From CAYMND01 sp964465065 (GTDB taxonomy: Bacteria; Acidobacteriota; Aminicenantia; UBA2199): 35,027 nucleotides of DNA. The notes under the pieces are model-generated. The model was given only the letters and a program-made list of their open reading frames with translations, did not search any database and had not been told where the DNA came from. The DNA is taken from positions 1 to 35,027 of the forward strand of contig CAYXHZ010000032.1 in assembly GCA_964465065.1 (NCBI GenBank), written 5' to 3'. Shown here in pieces: positions 1 through 6,847 of the stretch. Every line of letters begins with the position of its first letter. Position 1 is the stretch's first letter. The position numbers were made by a program, and so were the translations under genes.

Positions 1-247
1 AAACAATAAAAGGTGCCAGGCGAAATCATGCTAATTTATGTCTTCTTTCCACTGGCAGTTGTGTTGAGTGTTTAACTTTTTCTAATTGCGATAGGGGGCG
101 CCTCAGAAAACGGATCACATGAACGGCTGGGATGGTACTCTCATTTCGTTTCATGAAATAATCATTTGGTGGATGATATTACGACAAGGAAGCTTCCACG
201 ATTGGTTTTTCAACGATCAATTTCTCTTGGATAAAACGACAAGGTTG

Positions 248-275
248 TTGAAATATAGATAGAAATATATATAAT
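248..275 (+). promoter_or_regulatory. sigma-70-type promoter of the toxin-antitoxin pair
   Basis: TTGAAA at 248-253 and TATAAT at 270-275 are separated by 16 bp, matching 11 of 12 consensus positions. Transcription would start about 7 bases after the -10 box, essentially at the antitoxin ATG (283). No Shine-Dalgarno motif precedes that ATG, so the message may be leaderless. The rest of 1-282 is AT-rich and shows no credible gene. Confidence 0.6.
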
Positions 276-282
276 CATAGAC

Positions 283-522
283 ATGAAAAATGAAACAGCC
301 AGACCCAAAGCCATTTTCACTTTGGACCAAAGTATTATCGCTGAACTCAATGACGTGGCCAGTGAACTGAAAGAGAAAAAAAGTCATATCGTCGAAAAAG
401 CACTGACCCTTTATTTCGATATGCTGGACATTCGAATTGCCGATAAACGAATGAAAGAAATCGAATCTGGTAAAGCTTCACCTATTTCTGCTGAAGAAGT
501 CTATAAAGAGTTGGGTCTTTGA
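283..522 (+). CDS. RHH-type antitoxin of a RelE/ParE toxin-antitoxin pair
   Basis: A 79-residue protein. The N-terminal half (about residues 8-50) has the beta-helix-helix pattern of ribbon-helix-helix antitoxins: a short strand (KAIFTLD), then two amphipathic helices ending in IVEKALTLYF. The acidic and polar C-terminal tail (SAEEVYKELGL) would wrap the toxin. By family, such proteins neutralise the partner toxin and repress their own promoter, probably by binding near 248-282. The stop codon overlaps the toxin start by 4 bp, implying translational coupling. Base composition is clearly more AT-rich than in the genes from 1.1 kb onward, which suggests horizontal acquisition. The start is the first ATG and has no Shine-Dalgarno. 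The exact antitoxin subfamily is not recognised. Confidence 0.8.
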   Translation: MKNETARPKAIFTLDQSIIAELNDVASELKEKKSHIVEKALTLYFDMLDIRIADKRMKEIESGKASPISAEEVYKELGL

Positions 523-788
523 TATATAAAGTATTCTACGCTCCCAAAGCAATGAAAGAGCTGGCCAAAATTCCAAAACCATTCCAAAAACTGATTGTCC
601 GAAAAATCGCCCAACTGTCTGAAAACTTTGATTCCCTTTCAAGCAATCTCAAGATACTTAAAGGCGATTTTGATTATTATCGTCTACGCGTTGGGGCTTA
701 CCGGGTTATTTTTCACAAGGATGATGAAAAGATCGTCATCACCATCGTTCGGATCGGCGATCGCAAGAACGTTTACGATGATTTATAA
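519..788 (+). CDS. RelE/ParE-family toxin
   Basis: An 89-residue protein starting at TTG (519-521), overlapping the antitoxin stop by 4 bp. It has the compact RelE/ParE fold signature: an N-terminal strand (YKVFYAPKAMKELAKIP), two helices, and the family core from about residue 52, DYYRLRVGAYRVIFHKDD, followed by a C-terminal strand with VRIGDRKNVYDDL. The arginines and the RxGxYRxxF motif are typical of RelE-type ribosome-dependent mRNA interferases, but ParE-type gyrase poisons share the fold, so the target cannot be decided. A TTG start reached by coupling to the antitoxin would keep toxin synthesis low. The 89-residue length is normal for the family. Confidence 0.85.
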   Translation: MIYKVFYAPKAMKELAKIPKPFQKLIVRKIAQLSENFDSLSSNLKILKGDFDYYRLRVGAYRVIFHKDDEKIVITIVRIGDRKNVYDDL

Positions 789-985
789 CCCAGAAACCTG
801 AATGGATACGATTCTGTCGAAATCATGCTTTTCGGGATCGGAGTATAAAAAGGATCGGCCTTGTTCTTGAGGAACTCCAGCGGCGGCGGCTTCTTCCGCT
901 CCAGGGCAGCGAGTGAAATATTGAATCCGATGATCAGCCCAAGTGTTGCACCGACGAAAAATTTCATTCTCATCGTCAAACTCAT
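773..985 (-). CDS. possible small membrane-anchored or exported protein, unknown
   Basis: A short open frame, convergent with the toxin and overlapping its last 16 bp. From the ATG at 985 it gives 70 residues: MSLTMRMKFFVGATLGLIIG, more hydrophobic residues, then a polar proline- and lysine-rich tail (ERKKPPPLEFLKNKADPFY). This resembles a signal peptide or single membrane anchor followed by a short mature part. Other ATGs lie at 973 and 967, and none has a clear ribosome-binding site. Composition looks protein-like rather than random, but no family is recognised and it may not be expressed. Confidence 0.35.
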   Translation of the reverse strand: MSLTMRMKFFVGATLGLIIGFNISLAALERKKPPPLEFLKNKADPFYTPIPKSMISTESYPFRFLGYKSS

Positions 986-1046
986 TCTGTTGCAGATACA
1001 ATGAATCGTATCATTGGTCCAGTATGCTGTGGAAGCCGACAAGCCC

Positions 1047-1075
1047 TTGTCAAGGCAGTCGTTTCGGCATAATAT
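1047..1075 (+). promoter_or_regulatory. putative sigma-70 promoter of the dus gene
   Basis: TTGTCA (1047-1052) and TAATAT (1070-1075) are spaced by 17 bp. The predicted start near 1082 lies just upstream of a CCGGAGG ribosome-binding site (1087-1093) for the GTG start at 1105. Confidence 0.5.
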
Positions 1076-1104
1076 AGCGAAATTGTCCGGAGGCTTGTTC
1101 TACA

Positions 1105-2022
1105 GTGATTCTCTACCTGGCTCCCTTGCACGGTCTGACCGACTGGGTTTTCCGCCGCGCCTATTTCCGCCACTTTCCCGGTTTCGACGCCGCCCTGGCC
1201 CCGTTCATCGCCTCCGCCCGCACCACCCGGGTCAGAAAACTGCATTTTCGCGACCTCATGCCCGAAGAGAACCGGGGCATCCGCCTGATTCCGCAGCTGC
1301 TGGGCGCCGACGCCGACGGGATGATCCAGACGGCCCGGGTGCTGGCCGGCATGGGCTACCGGGAACTGAACTGGAACCTGGGTTGCCCACATCTCCGTGT
1401 GACCAGAAAGAGCCATGGATCGGGCCTGCTGCCGTTTCCGGACCGGATCGAGCGGATTCTGGAGCAGATTTGCTCGCTGAGCGCGCTGAGCTGGTCGATC
1501 AAGTTGCGCCTGGGTTACCAGGAAGCGGGGGAAATCCTGCGCCTGCTGCCCGTGCTCAACCGCTATCCGCTGCAACGCATTTTCCTCCACGCCCGTGTCG
1601 GCGTGCAGCTGTACGAAGGCGAGGTCGATCTGGACGCTTTCACCACCGTTGCCGGACTGTGCCGGCACGAACTCGTCTACAACGGAGACATTCTGGACCT
1701 GGACCGCTTTGCCGAGTTGAGCCGGCGGTTTCCGCAGCAGCGCTCCTGGATGATCGGCCGACCGGCCGTGCGCGATCCCTTCCTGGCCGGCGAAATCACG
1801 GGCAGGCCCAGGCCAGAGGATGCGCTGGGACGCATCCGCTCTTTTCATGACGAAGTCTACGACCGCTACCGGGAGATCCTGTCCGGTCCGGTTTCGGTTC
1901 TGAGCAAGATGAAGGGCATCTGGCGTTTTCTGGGTGATTATCTCCGGCGGCGCGGTCCTGAACCGGTCCGGCTGGAACACTGCCGCAGTCTGGAAGAATA
2001 CGAGCGGACGGTGGCGATGATC
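1105..2022 (+). CDS. dus: tRNA-dihydrouridine synthase (3' end lost in assembly gap)
   Basis: An FMN- and NADPH-dependent TIM-barrel enzyme that reduces uridine to dihydrouridine in the tRNA D-loop region. The start MILYLAPLHGLTDWVFRR matches the Dus N-terminus (xxAPMxGxTDxxFR). At residues 88-97 the motif ELNWNLGCPH carries the family cysteine (C94). Further barrel landmarks are SIKLRLGY (about 142), the FLHARVGVQ histidine strand (about 169), the NGDI phosphate-binding strand and IGRPAV. The start is GTG at 1105, chosen for the CCGGAGG sequence 11 bases upstream. About 306 residues are visible before the 100-N gap. Dus proteins are roughly 310-350 residues, so only the extreme C-terminus is likely missing. 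A frame can be read through the N run to 2172, but that end is not trustworthy. Subfamily (DusA, B or C) is not assigned. Confidence 0.88.
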
Positions 2023-2122
2023 NNNNNNNNNNNNNNNNNNNNNNNNNNNNNNNNNNNNNNNNNNNNNNNNNNNNNNNNNNNNNNNNNNNNNNNNNNNNNN
2101 NNNNNNNNNNNNNNNNNNNNNN
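2023..2122. other. assembly gap 1 (100 N)
   Basis: A run of exactly 100 N, the usual placeholder for a scaffold gap of unknown true length. It falls at the 3' end of the dus gene. Frames read through it have no meaning. Confidence 0.97.
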
Positions 2123-2175
2123 GGGCTTGCGGTACAATTTTCGACGATGCAGCGAGCGTCGTGAAGAGGTGAAGG

Positions 2176-2775
2176 ATGATGGAGCATTGCCTGGTGCTGA
2201 TCAAACCCGATGGGGTGGAATTGTCGTTGACTGGCGAGGTCATTACTCATCTCGACCGGGAGGACCTGCTGCTGGTGGGCAGCAAAACCGTCGAAGTGAG
2301 CCGGGAGCTGGCCGGTGCCCATTATTACGAGCACCGCGAGAAGCCCTTTTTCGAGGATATCGTCAAGTATCTGACCGGAGGCTACCACAGCTTCCCCTGG
2401 GTCTACGCCTTCGCCTACTACGGCGAGGACGCCTGCACCAAGATCCGCTCCATCGTCGGCCGCACCAACCCCCTGGACACCGAGCCGGGTAAAAAGATCG
2501 TCACCCTGCGCCAGAAATACGGCCGCAACGTCATCGTCCTGGACGATTTCGGCAACGAACGCTTCGACGAAAGCGGCCATGTGCTGGTGCGCTATGAGAA
2601 TGTCATCCACGCCAGTTTTTCGGATATGTCCGAATATGAAATCAAGCTCTGGTTCCGGCCCGAGGACATTCTGGCGCATGCCCGGCTCTACCCGGTGGTG
2701 CCCGACGGCGAGGGCGGCCTGCAGTGGCTGCACCCGGCCGAGGACGTCCTGCGCCAGCGGACCTGCTGCCATTGA
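2176..2775 (+). CDS. nucleoside-diphosphate-kinase-like protein, extended
   Basis: A 199-residue protein. Residues 5-12 (CLVLIKPD) match the NDK start (xFxxIKPDGV). Residues 47-66 (HYYEHREKPFFEDIVKYLTG) match the NDK Y-x-E-H-x-x-K-PFF helix, GRTNPLD matches the G-x-T-x-P loop, and ENVIHAS carries the catalytic histidine motif (N-x-I-H-x-S). The family transfers a gamma-phosphate between nucleoside triphosphates and diphosphates through that histidine. Unlike classical NDKs (about 140-150 residues), it has an insert of about 20 residues between the G-x-T-x-P loop and the catalytic motif, plus a C-terminal extension. It may therefore be a divergent paralogue. ATGs lie at 2176 and 2179, with GAGGTGAAGG just before them. 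Its stop overlaps the next start as TGATG. Confidence 0.8.
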   Translation: MMEHCLVLIKPDGVELSLTGEVITHLDREDLLLVGSKTVEVSRELAGAHYYEHREKPFFEDIVKYLTGGYHSFPWVYAFAYYGEDACTKIRSIVGRTNPLDTEPGKKIVTLRQKYGRNVIVLDDFGNERFDESGHVLVRYENVIHASFSDMSEYEIKLWFRPEDILAHARLYPVVPDGEGGLQWLHPAEDVLRQRTCCH

Positions 2776-3820
2776 TGAATTCTGAAAAAGGGACAGCCGC
2801 CGAACCGCCCGGAGCTCCGGAGCTCCGCCTGGTTGTCTGTGGTCTGAAGCGAAGGCACCGTGATCTGCTCGTTCAGCTGGGTTCCCGCTGGCGGACCCTG
2901 GTTCTTGACAACCTTGAAACGCCTGTTCCTGACTGGTTTCCCATCCATGACAAACTGAGCTTCCAGCCTGGTGAGGCGTCCAGCCTGCTGGTGTGGCAGC
3001 GCTTGAACCTGTCCCGTCTGCTGGCGGTGATATCCGTCCAGGCGGATCCGGCCTTCAACCGGGAGCTGTGTCACATCCTCTACGAGCGCTTGGGGCTGCG
3101 CCCCCGTTTCTTCATCGTGGCCGAAGATCACGATCCCGAGACGAACGGCTTTCTCAAGGAACGGTACGGCGCCCGCCTGATCTCCCCGGCCACCCTGGCC
3201 CGGGAGATGCTGTTCAACCAGCTCCTGACCCGAACCGTGCTGCCTTTGAACATCGGGTTGGGCAAGGGGGAGATCCTGGAAGTGGAGATCTCGGCCCGCT
3301 CTCACCTGGTGGACCGGCCCTTGCGCTATCTACGCCCCAGGGAGTGGCACATCGCCGCCATCTACCGCCGGGGAGAACTGTTGCTGCCGACAGGTGAGGT
3401 CTCGCTGCAGGTGGGCGACCGGGTTGTTTTAGCCGGAGATCCCACGGTTCTGGCCAATCTGGCCGAGGCGCTGCTGCAGGGAGAACCGCAGTTTCCGCGT
3501 CCCTACGGTGCGCACGCGACCATGCCCCTCCTCGACGGCTGGGAATACGTCCTGGATGAACTGGCCGTCTGGGCCCGCCGTTGCCGGATCAAGCGGATCA
3601 ACCTGATGGCGCTGAAGCGGGACTTCACCGATGCGCACAGAACGGAACTCGAGGAAAAAGCCGGCCGGGAGGTGCATGTCGGTACGCAGGCCGGTTTGCG
3701 GGACTTTTTCACCATGGTTCCGGCGGACAGCGGGTTGCTGGTGCTGCCCAAACGGGGCAGGGCCTGGAAACGTCTGTTCCGCATCGCCGACGGTAGTCTG
3801 ACCATGCCGGTTTTGCTGGC
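2775..3820 (+). CDS. RCK/TrkA-type regulatory protein with USP-like tail (3' end lost in gap)
   Basis: Starts at the ATG at 2775, sharing the TGATG junction with the preceding stop. About residues 16-150 look like a TrkA-N/RCK_N Rossmann domain (RLVVCGLKRRHRDLLVQLG, then PRFFIVAEDHDPETNGFL). About residues 155-235 look like TrkA-C/RCK_C (GEILEVEISARSHLVDRPL, VSLQVGDRVVLAGDP). The remainder (about 240-348) resembles the degenerate universal-stress-type domain seen in cation/proton antiporter regulators (RINLMALKRD, LLVLPKRG, MPVLL). The nucleotide-binding GxGxxG is degenerate here (CGLKRRH), so ligand binding is uncertain. It probably gates the membrane antiporter just downstream. The apparent continuation into membrane segments after 3920 is an artefact of the 100-N gap. 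Confidence 0.75.
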
Positions 3821-3920
3821 NNNNNNNNNNNNNNNNNNNNNNNNNNNNNNNNNNNNNNNNNNNNNNNNNNNNNNNNNNNNNNNNNNNNNNNNNNNNNNNN
3901 NNNNNNNNNNNNNNNNNNNN
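3821..3920. other. assembly gap 2 (100 N)
   Basis: A run of exactly 100 N between a soluble RCK/USP-like coding part and a membrane antiporter that begins mid-protein. The true missing length is probably several hundred bases, because both the end of one gene and the first membrane helices of the next are absent. Confidence 0.97.
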
Positions 3921-4895
3921 CTGATGTACCTGGCCGGAATGGAAATCGAGATCGAGCTGCTGCGCCGCCGTCCGTTACGGGACATCGCGGTCATGATCCT
4001 CTATTTCGGTCTGGTAATGGTGATTTCCCTGTGGCTGATCCTGCTGGCCGGCGGCTCGGTCGTCCTGGCCCTGATGGTGAGCATGGTGGCCATCGGCCTG
4101 CTTTTCCCGGTCTTGAAGGAAACCGGCCAGCTGGAAGGAGAATCGGGCCGGAATCTGCTGCTTTTGGGAACGGTCGGGGAGGTGTTCAGCCTGTTTTCCC
4201 TGACTCTGTTCAGCCTCTGGCACCGCAGTGGTTTCAGTCTGGCCAGCCTGTTGCATCTTCTGCAGCTTCTGGGTTTTGCCGCCGGGGCCTGGCTGGTCTG
4301 GCGCTTCTACCACCTTCTGGTCTGGTGGCACCCGCAATTGCTCAAGCCGTTCTACCATATCGGCGATGACGCTCAGGAGGGTGGGATCCGGGCCAGCCTG
4401 CTCAATATCTTCCTGTTCGTCACCCTGGCGCTGTGGCTGGAACTGGAGATCATTATCGGCGCTTTCCTGGGCGGCATGATCTTTGGCGCCCTGTTGCACC
4501 GGAAGGAACGGATCAAGGAAAGGCTGGGGGCCATGGCATACGGCTTTCTGGTGCCTTTGTTCTTCGTCCATGTCGGTATGAGCCTGCCCTTGCCCCTGCT
4601 CGGCCGCGGGGAAATATGGCGCAACGCTCTGCTGATCAGCCTGCTGATCTTGGGCTTGCGCTTGCTGTGCAGTCCGCTCCTGCGTCTGGCCGGTTTCAGC
4701 TGGCGTGAACTGCCGTTGCTGGCGCTGGGGCTATCCTTTCCACTGACTCTGCTGGTGGCGGTGGCCAGTTTCGGCCATCAAACCGGCTTCGTCGATGACG
4801 GCGGCTTTGCTGCCGGCCTGCTGGCGGCCATGATCACCGGCCTGATTTACCCGATCCTGTTCAAACGTCGTCTGGACCGATACAAACGGTTCTGA
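3921..4895 (+). CDS. CPA2-type monovalent cation/proton antiporter (5' end lost in gap)
   Basis: An integral membrane protein, 324 residues visible. It opens in LMYLAGMEIEIELLRRRP, which resembles the F-x-A-G-L-E-x-D loop after the third or fourth helix of KefB/NhaS-type exchangers (Pfam Na_H_Exchanger). So roughly the first 80-100 residues are missing. About nine hydrophobic helices follow, including LLFPVLKETGQLEGESGRNL (the family V-L-x-E-x-G segment), IIGAFLGGMIFGALL and VPLFFVHVGMSLPL (F-F-V-x-x-G-M). The protein ends after the helix LLAAMITGLIYPILFKRR with no C-terminal RCK domain. This fits the regulator being a separate upstream gene. Substrate (Na+ or K+) cannot be read from the sequence. 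Confidence 0.8.
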   Translation: MMYLAGMEIEIELLRRRPLRDIAVMILYFGLVMVISLWLILLAGGSVVLALMVSMVAIGLLFPVLKETGQLEGESGRNLLLLGTVGEVFSLFSLTLFSLWHRSGFSLASLLHLLQLLGFAAGAWLVWRFYHLLVWWHPQLLKPFYHIGDDAQEGGIRASLLNIFLFVTLALWLELEIIIGAFLGGMIFGALLHRKERIKERLGAMAYGFLVPLFFVHVGMSLPLPLLGRGEIWRNALLISLLILGLRLLCSPLLRLAGFSWRELPLLALGLSFPLTLLVAVASFGHQTGFVDDGGFAAGLLAAMITGLIYPILFKRRLDRYKRF

Positions 4896-4910
4896 TCTTC
4901 TCGAATCGTC

Positions 4911-4939
4911 TGGTCAAGGGCCTTGCATCATGCTATCAT
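4911..4939 (+). promoter_or_regulatory. putative sigma-70 promoter of the alkaline phosphatase gene
   Basis: TGGTCA (4911-4916) and TATCAT (4934-4939) with a 17-bp spacer. The predicted start near 4946 leaves a leader of about 15 bases containing AAGGTGAG before the ATG at 4961. The -35 match is modest. Confidence 0.4.
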
Positions 4940-4960
4940 AGCCTCTTGACAAGGTGAGCC

Positions 4961-6598
4961 ATGAGATACATCCCGATGATTTTCTGCCTTCTGCTGCTCC
5001 TGCCCGGTTTCTGTCCGGCCGGGACCGACGAGCCGCCCCGCATCGACAAGATCATCCTGATGATCCCCGACGGCTTCAGCGTCGAAGGGATGACCCTGGC
5101 GCGCTGGATGAACGACGGCTCTCTGGCCTGGGATCCCTATATCTGCGGCCTGGTACGGACCTATGCCGCCGACGCCCCGATCACCGATTCGGCGCCGGCC
5201 TCGACGGCCTACGCCACAGGCCACAAGTCGCACACCCGCTTCATCGGGATTCTGCCCGATCGAGCCACCATGCCCGGTGTCCCCGCCGTCCCCCCCGGCC
5301 GGGAACGGGCGCCGCTGCTGACCATCCTGGAGGCGGCACGCCTGCAGGGCCGTGCCTGTGGAATCGTGGCCACCAGCCAGGTGCAGCACGCCACTCCGGC
5401 CGATTTCACCGCCCACATCCACAACCGGGGCCAGATGGAAATCATCGCCGAGCAACAGGTGTACAACGGCCTGGATGTGGTCTTGGGCGGCGGCGCCGAT
5501 TACCTCGACCCGCTGCGGCGCTCCGATAAAGAAGATTTACGGCTCGAACTGAAGCGGCAGGGGGTGACGCTGGTCGGCACTCCAGCCGAAATGAATGCAG
5601 TTCGGTCCGGCCCTCTTTGGGGTTTCTTCGACGGCCGCGCCCTGACCTGCGACAAGACCCGTGATCCGGCCCGCGAGCCATCGCTGGCCGAGATGACCGA
5701 CAAGGCCATCGCGATTCTCGACCGCAACGAACGGGGGTTTTTTTTGATGGTCGAGGGCAGTCAGATCGACTGGGCCGCCCACGGTAACGACCCGGTCGGC
5801 TATGTGGCCGATGCCCTGGCCTTCAACGAAGCGGTGCGGCGGGCTCTGGATTTCGCCAGGGCGGACGGTCGTACCGTGGTTATCGTTGTTGCCGATCATG
5901 GTACCGGTGGCCTTACCATGGGCGCCCAATCCACTGACGAGAGCTACGATATACGCCCGCTGGAGGACTATCTGGCGCCTCTGCGCCGGGCGAAAAGCAG
6001 CGCCTACGAACTGGAGAAACGCCTTTGGAAAATGGATGACGCCAGACAGGTCGAGACGCTGTTGCGGCAAGACTATGCTCTCGACGACATCAGCGCCTCG
6101 GAACTGCAGACCGTCCTGGATTATTGGACTCGGGTGCGGCGGAACGAAACCGATGGCGGAAAGCTGGACACCATCATCGGCCCGATGCTCAGTCAGCGGG
6201 CCGGGATCGGCTGGACCACCACCGGACATGTCGGCGGCGACGTGGCCCTGGCCGTCTACCATCCCGGCGGGGAACGGCCGGTCGGACTGGTCGACAACAC
6301 CGAAGTCAACCGCTACATGCAAGGCTTGTTCGATCTGGATCTGGACGCCCTGACCGCCCGGTATTTCATCGAGGCCGGGGCCGCGTTCGCCTCCCTGGGG
6401 GCGAAAGCCACCGTAAAGGCCGGCGACGGCGGCGACCCGGTCCTGATGGTCCGCAAAGGCGGAAAGAAGCTGCGGATTCCGGCCTACAAAAACCGGGTGT
6501 GGCTGAACGGCAAGGAACTGATCATGCCGACGGTCACGGTGTACAGCGGCAATCGCTTCTACGTCGCTCAGGACGTTTTGAAGCTGCTGGAGCCGTAA
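4961..6598 (+). CDS. secreted alkaline phosphatase with C-terminal stalk-like domain
   Basis: A 545-residue phosphomonoesterase of the PhoA superfamily. Residues 1-20 form a signal peptide (IPMIFCLLLLLPGFCPA), so it acts in the periplasm or outside the cell. D37 in MIPDG is the first metal ligand. The nucleophile region TDSAPASTAYATGHKS (about 75-90) carries S77. MVEGSQIDWAAHGND (from about 263), VVADHGTGG (from about 309) and TTTGHVGG (about 420) supply the remaining Zn/Mg ligands. The last 65 residues (about 480-545) form a separate small beta-rich unit resembling the copper-amine-oxidase N-terminal 'stalk' domain, with KGGKKLRIPAYKNRVWLNGK. That unit could mediate surface attachment, which is inference. 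The gene faces the DPP IV gene across a repeat-rich intergenic region. Confidence 0.92.
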   Translation: MRYIPMIFCLLLLLPGFCPAGTDEPPRIDKIILMIPDGFSVEGMTLARWMNDGSLAWDPYICGLVRTYAADAPITDSAPASTAYATGHKSHTRFIGILPDRATMPGVPAVPPGRERAPLLTILEAARLQGRACGIVATSQVQHATPADFTAHIHNRGQMEIIAEQQVYNGLDVVLGGGADYLDPLRRSDKEDLRLELKRQGVTLVGTPAEMNAVRSGPLWGFFDGRALTCDKTRDPAREPSLAEMTDKAIAILDRNERGFFLMVEGSQIDWAAHGNDPVGYVADALAFNEAVRRALDFARADGRTVVIVVADHGTGGLTMGAQSTDESYDIRPLEDYLAPLRRAKSSAYELEKRLWKMDDARQVETLLRQDYALDDISASELQTVLDYWTRVRRNETDGGKLDTIIGPMLSQRAGIGWTTTGHVGGDVALAVYHPGGERPVGLVDNTEVNRYMQGLFDLDLDALTARYFIEAGAAFASLGAKATVKAGDGGDPVLMVRKGGKKLRIPAYKNRVWLNGKELIMPTVTVYSGNRFYVAQDVLKLLEP

Positions 6599-6601
6599 AC
6601 C

Positions 6602-6657
6602 GTCACTCGTCACCAGTCACCAGTCACCAGTGACTAGTCACTAGTAACAAGTCACTT
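6602..6657. repeat. tandem heptanucleotide repeat, 8 units of GTCACYA type
   Basis: Eight consecutive 7-base units beginning at 6602: GTCACTC, then GTCACCA three times, GTGACTA, GTCACTA, GTAACAA and GTCACTT. It starts directly after the alkaline phosphatase stop. A shorter array of the same kind closes the intergenic region at 6813-6847. Confidence 0.85.
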
Positions 6658-6711
6658 CCACAGCGTGATCCTTTCCGGCGGAGGGATTTTAGAGGTGAAA
6701 ACCGGCGCGGT

Positions 6712-6777
6712 TGACCTTTCCCCCGACTCCCCCTTTCCTGAAGGAACGGGGGCTTAAAACCTGTTTCGAGCTCTTTA
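6712..6777. repeat. dispersed hairpin element, copy 1
   Basis: About 66 bp that recur at 14688-14752. Shared blocks are CCTTTCCCCC, CCCCCTTTCCT, AAGGAACGGGGGCT and GAGCTCTTT. The core folds as CCCCCTTTCCT against AGGAACGGGGG with one mismatch and a tiny loop. No coding capacity is seen. It lies between two heptad-repeat arrays and between convergent genes. Confidence 0.75.
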
Positions 6778-6812
6778 GCCCCTTCCCTCTACAGGGGAGG
6801 AGCAGGGGAGAG

Positions 6813-6847
6813 GTCACCAGTCTCTAGTCTCTATTTTCTAGTCTCCT
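6813..6847. repeat. second heptanucleotide array, overlapping the DPP IV stop
   Basis: Five units: GTCACCA, GTCTCTA, GTCTCTA, TTTTCTA, GTCTCCT. The CTA at 6838-6840 is the stop codon (TAG on the minus strand) of the DPP IV-like gene, so the array runs into the coding end. Confidence 0.7.

Noticed and set aside
982..2772. Minus-strand frame spanning the dus and NDK-like genes
   Set aside because: It runs through the 100-N gap and is antisense to two recognisable genes.
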